From Bradyrhizobium stylosanthis (lineage in GTDB: Bacteria > Pseudomonadota > Alphaproteobacteria > Rhizobiales > Xanthobacteraceae): DNA of 64,000 bases. Where the stretch lies: contig NZ_LVEM01000001.1 in assembly GCF_001641335.1 (NCBI RefSeq), forward strand, positions 296,709-360,708. The letters run 5' to 3'. Of this stretch, positions 16,270 through 25,033 are shown piece by piece (positions within the stretch are counted from its first letter, which is position 1; each line of letters begins with the position of its first letter). A model generated the notes under the pieces. The model saw only the letters and a program-made list of their open reading frames with translations, was not told where the DNA came from and did not search any database. Both the position numbers and the translations under genes were made by a program.

Positions 16270-17517
16270 CTCTTCGGGGAAGCAGCCGTAGACCAGCTCC
16301 TTGAACGCAGGCGTGATGCGGCTGCGCTCGTTCTGGGTCTGCTGCATCAAGAGGTAGACCATGTCGAGCTTGGGATCGACGCCGAAATAGGTGCCGCTGC
16401 CTGAGTCCCATTTCAGCTCGCCGATCGAACCCGCCGGCGGCGGCTTGGCATTGCCGGGATCGGTGCGCACGCCGATGCCGTAGCCATAACCAAAACCGTC
16501 GCCGGGGAAATAGAAATAGTCGCGTCCGACGCCGGAGCCGGGGCCGACGTGATCGGTCGTCATCGCTTTGAAGGCCGCCGGGCTCAAGTAGCGCTTGCCC
16601 TCGAACTCGCCGCCATTGAGCAGCATCTGCGAGAAGCGCTGATAGTCGGTGATGGTCGAGAGCAGGCCGCCGCCGCCGGATTCCCATTCGGGATGGGCGA
16701 GGCGGTCGCGCTCGCCGGCGAGCAGGATCGGATCGTTCGGCAGCGGCCGCGCCATGCGGGCGCGCTCCTCCGGGGTCGTCAGCACGAACTTGGTGCTGCT
16801 CATGCCGAGCGGATCGAGAATGCGTGCTTTCAGGAACTGGTACAGCGTCTGGCCCGAGATGATCTCGATGACGGCGCCGAGCACGTCGGTGGAATGGCCG
16901 TAGCGCCACAGCGTCCCGGGCTGGCGCGTCAGCGGCAGCTTGGCGATGCGGTCGGCGAATTGCCTGTTGTTGAAGGGGCCCTCGAAGATATTGGCGGCCT
17001 GGTAGACCTGCAGGACCCAGGGAGCGCCGATATATTCGTAGCTGATGCCGGAGGTGTGCCGCAGCAGATCCTCGATGTTGACGGGACGGACCGGCGGCTC
17101 GAGTTCGAGCTTCGCGCTGCCATCCGGCTCGATGCCGACCTTGGTCTCGGCAAAAAGCGGGATGTATTTCGAGACGGGATCGGTGAGCGCGAGCTTGCCC
17201 TCGTCGATCAGCATCATCGCGCCGAGGCACGTGACCGGCTTGGTCATCGAGTGGATCGAGAAGATCGTGTCGGGCGTCATCGCCAGGCCCGTCCTGGAGT
17301 CGCGTACGCCGATGCTCTTCAAATAGACCGGCTTGCCGTGCTGCTGCACCATGAGCACCGCGCCGGCCAGCCGGCCGGTCGTCACCTCGTTGTTGAAATA
17401 GTCGGTGATGCGATCGAGGCCGCCGGGCGAGGGGGCGGGGATGTTGGCGGCGGCGCTGCTTCGGCCCATCGAGCCGGCCAGCAGCGCGGCCCCGACCAGA
17501 AATTCACGACGTTTCAT
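16255..17517 (-). CDS. Beta-lactamase-fold serine hydrolase with Tat-like signal
   Basis: A 420-residue protein starting MKRREFLVGAALLAGS, a twin-arginine-type signal peptide. The class C beta-lactamase/esterase motifs are seen: SMTK (Ser90, Lys93) as nucleophile and base, a Tyr motif in WRYGHSTD where Asn is replaced by His, and GGGLLSTITDYQRF. It probably acts in the periplasm as an esterase, peptidase or amidase rather than as a true beta-lactamase. The ATG at 17517 follows GGAGG-like bases and is preferred over 17544. The gene is single and convergent with the GGDEF-EAL gene. A second member of the fold is at 41845. Confidence 0.88.
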   Translation of the reverse strand: MKRREFLVGAALLAGSMGRSSAAANIPAPSPGGLDRITDYFNNEVTTGRLAGAVLMVQQHGKPVYLKSIGVRDSRTGLAMTPDTIFSIHSMTKPVTCLGAMMLIDEGKLALTDPVSKYIPLFAETKVGIEPDGSAKLELEPPVRPVNIEDLLRHTSGISYEYIGAPWVLQVYQAANIFEGPFNNRQFADRIAKLPLTRQPGTLWRYGHSTDVLGAVIEIISGQTLYQFLKARILDPLGMSSTKFVLTTPEERARMARPLPNDPILLAGERDRLAHPEWESGGGGLLSTITDYQRFSQMLLNGGEFEGKRYLSPAAFKAMTTDHVGPGSGVGRDYFYFPGDGFGYGYGIGVRTDPGNAKPPPAGSIGELKWDSGSGTYFGVDPKLDMVYLLMQQTQNERSRITPAFKELVYGCFPEELRRP

Positions 17518-17580
17518 TCCGGCTTCCTCCCTCGCCGGGAACAAAGCCGCAAGACGTCGGAAGCGTCAACAAAACTTCGA

Positions 17581-18144
17581 TTAAAAGCGCGTCACGATTT
17601 CCGAAAGGAACGGTCGCGGACGATCCTCGCTCGGCTTGGTCGGCGTGCCCACGTGGATGAAGCCGGCGAGCTTCTCGTCCGGCTTGAGGCCAAGCCCGTC
17701 CAGCACGTCGCGGTCGAACGAGAACCAGCCGGTCAGCCAGCAGGCGCCGTAACCGAGCGCGGTCGCGGCCGTGACGATGTTCATGGCGCTGGCGCCCGCC
17801 GACAATTCCTGCTCGAACGCCGGCACCTTGGGATGCGGCTTGGTGAAGCTGACGATGCCGATCACCAGCGGCGCGTCCATCAGGCGCTTGCGCTCGGTCT
17901 CGATGTCGGCGGCGGGCGCACCGGGATTCTTGCGGGCGAAGACCTTGGCGATCACCTCGCCGGCGCGCTGGCGCGCGTCGCCCTCGAAGATGATGAAGCG
18001 CCAGGGCGCGAGCTTGCCATGGTCAGGCACGCGCGCGCCGATGGTGAGGATGGTTTCGAGCTCGGCCGGCGAGGGGCCGGGCCCGGTCATCTCGCGCGGC
18101 TTGACCGAGCGGCGGGTCTTCAGGAGTTCGATGGCGTCGGGCAC
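17581..18144 (-). CDS. Nitroreductase-family protein
   Basis: A 187-residue FMN-dependent nitroreductase. FMN-binding features are ELLKTRRSVK at the start, PDHGKLAPWRFIIF, AMNIVTAATALGYGACWLTG and the C-terminal GTPTKPSEDRPRP, all typical of the YdjA/RutE-like branch. It reduces nitro or quinone compounds with NAD(P)H. The start is taken as GTG at 18144 (PDAIELLKTRRS), since the frame further upstream reads as non-protein and runs across the HigBA promoter. It is divergent from the toxin-antitoxin pair and unrelated to it. Substrate unknown. Confidence 0.88.
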   Translation of the reverse strand: MPDAIELLKTRRSVKPREMTGPGPSPAELETILTIGARVPDHGKLAPWRFIIFEGDARQRAGEVIAKVFARKNPGAPAADIETERKRLMDAPLVIGIVSFTKPHPKVPAFEQELSAGASAMNIVTAATALGYGACWLTGWFSFDRDVLDGLGLKPDEKLAGFIHVGTPTKPSEDRPRPFLSEIVTRF

Positions 18145-18258
18145 TGCGGGCGTCCTTGTGACTTGCTGTTCCTGCCCGAGATAGGCCTGGCAGAAGACGA
18201 ATGGAAGGGATTTTAGAGGGATTATGAGGTCCGCAGGTGCGCAGGTCAGAAAGTTGTG

Positions 18259-18273
18259 GTCCCAAGTTGGGAC
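18259..18273. promoter_or_regulatory. Perfect 15-bp palindrome, likely HigA operator
   Basis: GTCCCAA-G-TTGGGAC lies 18 bases before the higB start. A TATGGT hexamer immediately follows and TTGTGG overlaps its left side, so the palindrome probably sits inside the promoter. Autorepression by the antitoxin at such a site is normal for type II modules. Confidence 0.7.
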
Positions 18274-18291
18274 TATGGTAAGATGAATTGA

Positions 18292-18594
18292 ATGAGGATC
18301 ATAGCGCTCAGCACGATCAAGGCTTTTCTCGATCGGGCCGACGAGGTCTCCGATGCCCGCGACCCCCTGATGGCTTGGTTTAGGCAGGTGAAACAGGCCG
18401 ACTGGGCAAGGCCCGCAGACGTCAAGAGGGACATCCGAACCGTCAGTATCCTCAGGGATGGCCGCGTCGTTTTCAACGTCGCCGGCAACAAATATCGCGT
18501 CGTGGTCTGGATCAACTACCCTTACCGCGTGGTCTATATCCGCTTTGTCGGAACGCATCGGCAATATGACGCAATCGATGCGCAAACCGTTTAG
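18292..18594 (+). CDS. higB: Type II toxin, HigB family
   Basis: A 100-residue basic protein of the HigB_toxin (RelE-superfamily) type. The family pattern is clear: ALSTIKAFLDRADEVSDARD, MAWFRQVKQADWARPADVKR, VVFNVAGNKYRVVVWINYPY and the ending VYIRFVGTHRQYDAIDAQTV. Such toxins cleave mRNA at the ribosome. The toxin gene precedes its antitoxin, as in higBA modules, and the two are 10 bases apart, so they are co-transcribed. The promoter carries the palindrome at 18259-18273. The gene has lower GC than its neighbours, which is usual for mobile toxin-antitoxin modules. Confidence 0.9.
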   Translation: MRIIALSTIKAFLDRADEVSDARDPLMAWFRQVKQADWARPADVKRDIRTVSILRDGRVVFNVAGNKYRVVVWINYPYRVVYIRFVGTHRQYDAIDAQTV

Positions 18595-18604
18595 AAGGTC
18601 GATA

Positions 18605-18976
18605 ATGGAAATCGCGCCAATCAAGTCCAACCGAGACTATCGTCGCGTTCTCAAGGAGATTGAGTCGCTGATGAGTGCACGCCGAAACTCGCCTGAGGGT
18701 GATCGGCTGGATGTTCTTGTGACGCTGGTAGAGGCGTGGGAGCGTAAGCACTATCGGCTCGACCTTCCGGATCCGGTCGAGGCGATCAAGTATCATATGG
18801 AACAGAGCGATCTGCAGCCGAGAGACCTGATTCCGTTTATCGGCAGCCGAAACCGAGTGCACGAGGTGCTTAACCGGCGGCGTGAATTGACGCTCAGCAT
18901 GATCCGACGGCTGCATGAGGGACTCGGCATTCCCGCCGAGTCCCTCATCAAAGTCGGGCAAAATAGAGCCGCTTAA
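18605..18976 (+). CDS. higA: HigA-type antitoxin
   Basis: A 123-residue antitoxin starting MEIAPIKSNRDYRRVLKEIE. The N-terminal half matches the HigA-type binding region (LDVLVTLVEAWERKHYRLDL) and the C-terminal half is an HTH: YHMEQSDLQPRDLIPFIGSR, then NRVHEVLNRRRELTLSMIRR. It should bind and neutralise the toxin and repress the module at the palindrome upstream. The ATG at 18605 is inferred from the family length; the frame is open earlier, overlapping higB. Its stop is 6 bases from the convergent thrS stop, so little room is left for a terminator. Confidence 0.9.
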   Translation: MEIAPIKSNRDYRRVLKEIESLMSARRNSPEGDRLDVLVTLVEAWERKHYRLDLPDPVEAIKYHMEQSDLQPRDLIPFIGSRNRVHEVLNRRRELTLSMIRRLHEGLGIPAESLIKVGQNRAA

Positions 18977-18982
18977 ACCCTG

Positions 18983-21025
18983 TCAGACCGCGCCGCGGGC
19001 CCGCCGGACGTCCGGCGGGGTCGCCTCGTCAACCAGGGCGGCGATCGCCTCCTCGGTCGTCATCACCTTCTGGCCGTCGCTGCCGAGCCGGCGGACCGAG
19101 ACCGAATGCGTCTCGGCCTCCTTTTTGCCGACCACGAGCAGCGCCGGAATCTTGGCCAGCGAGTGCTCGCGGACCTTGTAGTTGATCTTCTCGTTGCGCA
19201 GGTCGATCTCGACCCGAAGCCCGGCGCGCCGCGCCTGCTCCAGCACCACCTTGGCGTACTCGTCGCCTTCGGAGGTGATGGTCGTGACCACCGCCTGCAC
19301 CGGCGAGAGCCAGAGCGGGAAGTTGCCGGCATAGTGCTCGATCAGGATGCCGATGTAGCGCTCCATCGAGCCGCAGATCGCGCGGTGCACCATCACGGGC
19401 GGCTTTTTGCCGCCGTCATGGTCGATGTAGAACGCACCGAACCGCTCCGGCAGGTTGAAGTCGACCTGGGTGGTGCCGCACTGCCAGTCGCGGCCGATGG
19501 CGTCGCGCAGCACGTATTCGAACTTCGGCCCGTAGAATGCGCCTTCGCCCGGGTTGATCTCGGTCTTGATGTGATTGTTCTGCGACTGGATCTCGCGGAG
19601 CACGGTCGCCATCACCCGCTCGGCGTGATCCCACATCGCATCGGTGCCGACGCGTTTCTCCGGCCGCGTCGACAGCTTCACGGTGAGGTCGCCGGTGAAG
19701 CCGAAATCCGCGTAGGTCGACAGGATCAGATCGTTGATCTTCAGGCACTCCTCGGCGAGCTGATCCTCGGTGCAGAAGATGTGCGCGTCGTCCTGGGTGA
19801 AGCCGCGCACGCGCATCAGGCCGTGCATGGCGCCCGAGGGCTCATAGCGATGCACCACGCCGAACTCGGCGAGGCGCAGCGGCAGGTCGCGGTAGCTCTT
19901 CAGGCCGTGCTTGAAGATCTGCACGTGACCCGGGCAGTTCATCGGCTTCAGCGCAAACCAGCGCTTGTCCTCGGCCTCGTCGCCGGCCGACTGCGCCGCG
20001 AACATGTTCTCGCGGTACCAGCCCCAATGGCCCGAGGTCTCCCACAGCACCTTGTCGAGGATCTGCGGCGCGTTGACCTCGCTGTAGTCGCCAGTGAGGC
20101 GCCGGCGCATATAGGCGATCAGCTGCTGGAAGATGGTCCAGCCCTTCGGGTGCCAGAACACGACGCCCGGACCTTCCTCCTGGAAGTGGAAGAGGTCTAG
20201 CTCGCGTCCGAGCTTGCGATGGTCGCGCTTCTCGGCTTCCTCGATCTGCTTGAGATAGGCGTCGAGGTCCTCCTGCTTGGCGAAGGCGGTGCCATAGATG
20301 CGCGTCAGCATCGGGTTGTTGCTGTCGCCGCGCCAATAGGCGCCGGCCACCTTCATCAGCTTGAAGGCGTTGCCGACCTTGCCGGTCGAGGTCATGTGCG
20401 GGCCGCGGCAGAGATCGAACCAGTCGCCCTGATAGTAGATCTTGATCGGCTCGGTGCCGGGAATGGCATCGACCAGCTCGACCTTGAAGGCCTCGCCCTT
20501 GTCGCGGAACACCTGCTTGGTCTTCTCGCGGTCCCAGACTTCCTTCGTGAAGGGCTTGTCGCGCGCGATGAGCTCGCGCATCTTTTTCTCGATCGCGGCG
20601 AAGTCGTCCGGCGTGAACGGCTCGTTGCGGAAGAAGTCGTAGTAGAAGCCGTTCTCGATCACCGGGCCGATGGTCACCTGGGTGCCCGGCCACAGCGTCT
20701 GCACGGCTTCCGCCAGCACATGCGCGCAGTCATGGCGGATCAATTCGAGCGCGCGCGGATCGTCGCGGTTGACGAGCTCGATCTTGGCGTCGGCCTCGAT
20801 GGGATCGTTGAGGTCGGCGAGCACGCCGTCGAGCGCCATCGCAACCGTGCGCTTGGCCAGCGACGGCGAGATGCCCTTGGCGATATCGAGGCCGGTGATG
20901 CTCTTGTCATACTGGCGCTGGGCGCCGTCGGGGAAGGTGAGGGTAACTTTTGCGGCGGGGGTCACGGGCTTGAGGTTCGACAGGCTGTACTGGAAACCGG
21001 ACTCGGATTTGGGCTGATCGGTCAT
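18983..21025 (-). CDS. thrS: Threonyl-tRNA synthetase
   Basis: A 680-residue class II synthetase of normal length, charging tRNA-Thr with threonine in the cytoplasm. Domains in order: TGS (residues about 26-88), the editing domain with its HDCAH motif (His98, His102), the catalytic core with motif 2 ([19 protein letters not shown]) and motif 3 ([15 protein letters not shown]), and the C-terminal anticodon-binding domain from [16 protein letters not shown] 7 bases before the ATG at 21025 fixes the start. It is divergent from an MFS transporter. No T-box or attenuator was seen. A tRNA-Thr gene occurs elsewhere in the window at 51471. Confidence 0.97.
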   Translation of the reverse strand: MTDQPKSESGFQYSLSNLKPVTPAAKVTLTFPDGAQRQYDKSITGLDIAKGISPSLAKRTVAMALDGVLADLNDPIEADAKIELVNRDDPRALELIRHDCAHVLAEAVQTLWPGTQVTIGPVIENGFYYDFFRNEPFTPDDFAAIEKKMRELIARDKPFTKEVWDREKTKQVFRDKGEAFKVELVDAIPGTEPIKIYYQGDWFDLCRGPHMTSTGKVGNAFKLMKVAGAYWRGDSNNPMLTRIYGTAFAKQEDLDAYLKQIEEAEKRDHRKLGRELDLFHFQEEGPGVVFWHPKGWTIFQQLIAYMRRRLTGDYSEVNAPQILDKVLWETSGHWGWYRENMFAAQSAGDEAEDKRWFALKPMNCPGHVQIFKHGLKSYRDLPLRLAEFGVVHRYEPSGAMHGLMRVRGFTQDDAHIFCTEDQLAEECLKINDLILSTYADFGFTGDLTVKLSTRPEKRVGTDAMWDHAERVMATVLREIQSQNNHIKTEINPGEGAFYGPKFEYVLRDAIGRDWQCGTTQVDFNLPERFGAFYIDHDGGKKPPVMVHRAICGSMERYIGILIEHYAGNFPLWLSPVQAVVTTITSEGDEYAKVVLEQARRAGLRVEIDLRNEKINYKVREHSLAKIPALLVVGKKEAETHSVSVRRLGSDGQKVMTTEEAIAALVDEATPPDVRRARGAV

Positions 21026-21211
21026 TGCTTTTCTCCTGAGGCTCACTCCTGCGAACGAGCGCAGGTAAGCGGGAACGAGCGATATATCAGGGGATTCGGC
21101 CTGCGCAATCCGGCATTTCCAAGAAAGTGGCGCGCAAAAGCGAGGGCGCAGCCCCAACTATTTGGCGCTCCGCCCTTTAACTCGTCATAGGCCGCCGCTA
21201 CATGCGTTTGC

Positions 21212-22387
21212 ATGGAAAATGCCCCTGCCGCCGGCCGTTTCGCGCCGACCGCCCTGATGCTTGGCAATCTCGTCACGGGCTGCTCGGTGCTGGCGCCGGC
21301 CGGCATGCTGCCGGAACTGTCGTCGGGGCTCGGGATAAGTATCCACGCGGCCGGGCTCCTGATCACCTTCGGCGCGGTGACGCTGTGCATCGGCTCGCCG
21401 CTGACGGCGTGGCTGACCAGCCGGATCGAGCGGCGGATCCTGCTCACCGTCACGCTGGCGGTGCTCGCGCTCGGCAATTTCGCTTCAGCGTTCGCGCCCG
21501 ACTATACGAGCCTGCTCGTCATCCGCCTGGTCATGCTCGCGGTCGGCGCGCTCTACACGCCGCAGGCGGCCGGCACCGCGGCTCTGATCGTGCCGGTGGA
21601 GCGGCGCGGCAGCACGATCGCCTATATCTTTCTCGGCTGGTCGCTCGCTGCTGCCGTCGGCCTGCCGCTGATCACCTTCATCGCCAGCCGCTACGGCTGG
21701 CGCGCGGCCTATGGCGGGATCGGTGCGCTCGGCTGCATCAGCTTCCTGTTGTTACTGCTGCGCTTGCCGGCGGGGCTGAAGGGCACGCCGGTGGATTTGA
21801 AGACCTGGAGCGCGGTCGGCCGCAACCGGGCCATCCTGCTGCTGCTGGCGATCACGATGCTGCAAATGTCCGGGCAGTTCGTGGTGTTCACCTTCATGGG
21901 CCCGCTGCTGAAGAAGCTGACCGGGGCAGGGCCGGACGCCGTCGGCCTGGTGTTCGCCATTTACGGCGTCTGCGGCTTCCTCGGCGTTGTGATCGCCACC
22001 CGCATCGTCGACGGGTGGGGACCTTATCGCACCTCGCTGCTGTTCACCTGCCTGCTGCTTGCGGGCATCACGGGCTGGGCGCTGGGCGCCGGCACGCTGG
22101 TCCTGATGGCGATCGCAGTCGCGATCTGGGGGCTCGGCTTTGCCTCGACCAATTCGATGCAGCAGGTGCGCCTGGTCACGGCCGCACCGAAGCTGGCACC
22201 GGCGACCGTCGCGCTCAACACCTCCGTCCTCTACATCGGCCAGGCCGTCGGCTCCGCCATCGGCGGATTGCTGTTCGCTCGCGAGCTCCTGCATCCGCTC
22301 GGCTTCGTCGCGGCCGGTTTCGTCGTGCTGGCGCTGGTCCTGGTGGTCCTGAGCCGGCCCCGGCGGGCTGCTGCCGTCACGGCCTGA
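21212..22387 (+). CDS. MFS transporter, drug-efflux-like
   Basis: A 391-residue membrane protein with 12 predicted transmembrane segments, the size and style of the AraJ/CmlA DHA1 branch (SVLAPAGMLPELSSGLGISI; LTAWLTSRIERRILL as loop 2-3). It probably exports small compounds by proton antiport across the inner membrane. The start ATG is the first available after the thrS divergent promoter. The small exported protein at 22470 follows 82 bases later and could be co-transcribed. Substrate unknown. Confidence 0.88.
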   Translation: MENAPAAGRFAPTALMLGNLVTGCSVLAPAGMLPELSSGLGISIHAAGLLITFGAVTLCIGSPLTAWLTSRIERRILLTVTLAVLALGNFASAFAPDYTSLLVIRLVMLAVGALYTPQAAGTAALIVPVERRGSTIAYIFLGWSLAAAVGLPLITFIASRYGWRAAYGGIGALGCISFLLLLLRLPAGLKGTPVDLKTWSAVGRNRAILLLLAITMLQMSGQFVVFTFMGPLLKKLTGAGPDAVGLVFAIYGVCGFLGVVIATRIVDGWGPYRTSLLFTCLLLAGITGWALGAGTLVLMAIAVAIWGLGFASTNSMQQVRLVTAAPKLAPATVALNTSVLYIGQAVGSAIGGLLFARELLHPLGFVAAGFVVLALVLVVLSRPRRAAAVTA

Positions 22388-22469
22388 ATCCCCCGCTTTC
22401 CTGTGCGCAAGGTGCTTGGCAAACAGCGCGCGGGAGGGCTAGAAGGCGAGGCATGGGGACCAAAGAGAG

Positions 22470-22856
22470 ATGACTGAAATGAGGATGATTCTGGCGGTTG
22501 CCGCGGTGCTCTATTCAGCCTCGGCGTTCGCGCAAGCCGACAAGCCACCGATGGTGGGGGACAAGCCGCTGGTGCAGGTCAAGCCGAAGGGGACCAAGGC
22601 AGCAGCCGCGGCTGCGACGCCGGCGCCGAAGGGCAAGCCGCAATCGATCGCTGCGCGGCTCCAGGCCTGCCTCGAACTCGATGACGGCACCAAGGACCGG
22701 CTCAACTGCTACGACGCGATCATTCCGCCGACGCCGAAGCCGAAGCCGGCAAAGGCCAAGGGCTACGCCGATTGCCGTTTCTTCAAGGAAGAGGACGAGC
22801 GGCTGGCCTGCTTCAACGGTTTCGCCGAGAGCATTCCGAAGCTGCCCAAGACCTGA
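22470..22856 (+). CDS. Small exported Cys-containing protein
   Basis: A 128-residue protein with a Sec signal peptide (MILAVAAVLYSASAFAQADK), an Ala/Lys/Pro-rich linker, and two similar units around RLQACLELDDGTKDRLNCYD and CRFFKEEDERLACFNGFAES. Each has a Cys pair and the RL-x-CY/CF phrase found in several small periplasmic proteins, including some linked to secretion systems. Two disulfides are likely. AAAGAGAG precedes the ATG. No function can be given. Confidence 0.75.
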   Translation: MTEMRMILAVAAVLYSASAFAQADKPPMVGDKPLVQVKPKGTKAAAAAATPAPKGKPQSIAARLQACLELDDGTKDRLNCYDAIIPPTPKPKPAKAKGYADCRFFKEEDERLACFNGFAESIPKLPKT

Positions 22857-22888
22857 TATCCAAACCTGAGAAGGTTGGAGCCGGACGG

Positions 22889-23257
22889 CTAGTCGCTGAT
22901 CCGGCTCAGCACCGCCCTGAAGGCAACGCCCGGCACTTGCAGCGCGGTGCCTTCGAATTCCGCGGTGTCGCCGTCTTCCCGGCCGGTGAGCGTCAGGGTG
23001 ATGCGGTCGGTGCCGAACAGCGCCTTGAAGGACGGATCGTCATTGTAGCGCTGGGTCGAGATCTTGACCTTGATGCTGGCGCCTTCGCCCGTATAGGTGC
23101 CGATGAAGGCGAAGGCGGAATTGCCGCCGCGCATCTTGCCGTCCACCACATAGACGACGCCGCACCCGGTCCCGTGAACCGTGTGGAAGTCGACCTTGTA
23201 TAATCCCTGACGCAACGACCCGTCCCCGCAGAATTCGATGTGCAAACTGGCCGGCAA
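22889..23257 (-). CDS. GrlR-like small protein
   Basis: A 122-residue (or, from a TTG at 23215, 108-residue) beta-barrel-like protein. The order LYKVDFHTVHGTGCGVVYVV, GGNSAFAFIGTYTG, then VKISTQRYNDD and ITLTLTGREDGDTAEFEGTA follows the GrlR-type domain, known as a negative regulator of type III secretion in enteric bacteria but also found in many rhizobia without such a system nearby. No secretion genes are in the window, so the regulatory role is not supported here; it may bind a lipid or a partner protein. The start is uncertain. Confidence 0.65.
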   Translation of the reverse strand: MPASLHIEFCGDGSLRQGLYKVDFHTVHGTGCGVVYVVDGKMRGGNSAFAFIGTYTGEGASIKVKISTQRYNDDPSFKALFGTDRITLTLTGREDGDTAEFEGTALQVPGVAFRAVLSRISD

Positions 23258-23385
23258 ATTATGGCGCTCGCCAGCGGAAACAATCCGGTGGCTCCCGGGG
23301 GCCGTCGGCCATCAACATCACATTTTGATCAGCGCCTGAGACAATTGCAGGCAGCGCGGCCAAATCCCGGCCCGCGCAATTTCGA

Positions 23386-24711
23386 TCAGCGGCTCGATGC
23401 GGCCGGATTGGTGGAGGCGACGCGCGTGAGCGCGAGTGACGGCGTTGCCGACATCTTGACCAGCACGTCCTTGAGCGGGTCCCGCGTCCAGGCGCGCGTC
23501 ACATAGTCACGATGGGTGATGCCGTCGCCGGTCTCCACGAACACCACGCTGCCGGGACGCAAGGGGCCGTCCATGTCCTCGGAGACGCTGATGCCCTTCT
23601 GCCTGAGCATGCTCATCAGCTCGCGGTCGCGCCGTGCGGTGTAGCGGGTGTAGGAGCTGACGAAGAAGCCGGAGCGGTGGCTCTCGATCCAGGAGGCGAA
23701 CTTGTCCATCTCGCCATAGACGGCGTCGAGCAGCACCACGCCACGAACGCGGTCGCTGATGCCGCCGACCTCGAGGCTCCAGGCGGTGGGCAGGAAGCCG
23801 CCGCTATAGCCGACGATGACGATCGGCATGTTGGCGAAGGTACGTACGCTGTTGGGATCGCCGGTGAGGCGGGCGAGATGGTTCGCCGATTCCTCCATGA
23901 AGCGCTTGAAGCCGCCGGCCTGCCAGAACTTTCCGGCGCTAGAATCGGCGGCATCGACCGCCATCTGCGGCGCAAGCAGGATCGCGTTGGCTCCGGAATC
24001 GGTGATCTGCCTCGGCACCAGCTGCCGGTCGCGCACGTCGCGCTCGAGCGTCGCGCCGTTGCCGTGGAAGAACACCACGATCACGCCCGGCTTGCGCACG
24101 TCGAAATGCTCGGGCACGTGCACCAGCACGCGGCTGTCGCTGTAGGTCTCGTCCTGCCAGTAGACGCGGCCCGAGTAGCTACGGTGGCCGCGGCGATCGC
24201 CCTTGGAGATGTTGAGGAAGGGCGCGTCGGAGGCGGGGTTGTTGCCGAAATACGGGAAGGCCGACGATTTCATGCTGACCAGCGTCGTCAGGTCTTCGCG
24301 CTCCGGGCGCTGGTAGGGGACCTGCGGCGCGAGCGAGGCCACCTTGTAGGGCGCTTGCTCCGGCTGCGGCGCCTGCACGGCGCGCTTGGGCGAGAAGTCC
24401 GACATCTGCCGCTGCAGAAAACTCTCGCTGGCCGAGGGGAAGCGCTCCCTGAATTGCGGGGCGGGGAAGCGGTCCTCGAACGTGTCTGCGCTGGCAACCT
24501 GCTGGGGATTGGTCTTGGCGACGACCTGGACATTGGCCTGCGAGTTCGCCGCGAGCGCTGCCGGATTGGGCGCCTTGCCGCATTGAACCAGCGTGAGCGA
24601 CAGCGGCACCAAGGCTGAGATCAGGCCGGCCCGGAGCGCACGAGCGCGCAGACCGGACGGCGTCCGATCGGCACGAAAGTCAGCTCTCATGTTCGGAACG
24701 GCCCCGACCAT
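23386..24711 (-). CDS. Exported alpha/beta-hydrolase-like protein
   Basis: A 441-residue protein. An N-terminal signal region (LISALVPLSLTLVQCGK) has a Cys that could be lipidated, though LVQC is an imperfect lipobox. After a polar, Gln/Pro-rich stretch to about residue 145, the hydrolase core begins: VHVPEHFDVRKPGVIVVFFH with HGNG as the oxyanion region, a nucleophile elbow GYSGG (Ser303), and VVLLDAVYGEMDKF. The catalytic His is probably in ITHRDYV. It would hydrolyse an ester or peptide-like bond outside the cytoplasm. It is monocistronic with a long upstream gap. Confidence 0.75.
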   Translation of the reverse strand: MVGAVPNMRADFRADRTPSGLRARALRAGLISALVPLSLTLVQCGKAPNPAALAANSQANVQVVAKTNPQQVASADTFEDRFPAPQFRERFPSASESFLQRQMSDFSPKRAVQAPQPEQAPYKVASLAPQVPYQRPEREDLTTLVSMKSSAFPYFGNNPASDAPFLNISKGDRRGHRSYSGRVYWQDETYSDSRVLVHVPEHFDVRKPGVIVVFFHGNGATLERDVRDRQLVPRQITDSGANAILLAPQMAVDAADSSAGKFWQAGGFKRFMEESANHLARLTGDPNSVRTFANMPIVIVGYSGGFLPTAWSLEVGGISDRVRGVVLLDAVYGEMDKFASWIESHRSGFFVSSYTRYTARRDRELMSMLRQKGISVSEDMDGPLRPGSVVFVETGDGITHRDYVTRAWTRDPLKDVLVKMSATPSLALTRVASTNPAASSR

Positions 24712-25033
24712 CCACCCATGACCCCAAAGTCACGTCCATCGGCGATTTCTAGACAATTGAGCCGACTGGCGTTTAGGCGACGTTAAGCGTCCGGAGAAAC
24801 TTCCCCACATCCGGAACGCTCAAAGGGACCATGCAATCGTGTCGTGATTGTGGGGGTGGGGAGCGGGATTTTCCGGGGTTTGCGCGGGTTTATTGCCCGT
24901 GACCGTGCATAAGAGGTGTCAATATACCGATTTCTGTTGCCTCATTTAACCCTTGTTAACCCTGCTTGAATTGACTGGATCAAACTGCACGATGCTTCTC
25001 ACGAGGCGTGACGCCTGAGGTTCAAGGACCCCG
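24712..25033. other. Divergent promoter region with an imperfect hairpin
   Basis: About 320 bases between divergent starts. AGCGTCCGGA (24786-24795) and TCCGGAACGCT (24810-24820) form a stem with one bulge. The right third (24880-24990) is AT-richer, with TTGTTAAC-like hexamers, and probably holds the permease promoter. No gene seen. Confidence 0.5.

Noticed and set aside
16255..17517. Calling the SxxK hydrolase a beta-lactamase resistance gene
   Set aside because: The Tyr motif has His instead of Asn and the family mostly holds esterases and peptidases; resistance is not supported.
23240..23506. 88-codon frame between the GrlR-like and hydrolase genes
   Set aside because: It overlaps the end of the hydrolase gene, lacks a ribosome site, and reads as low complexity.
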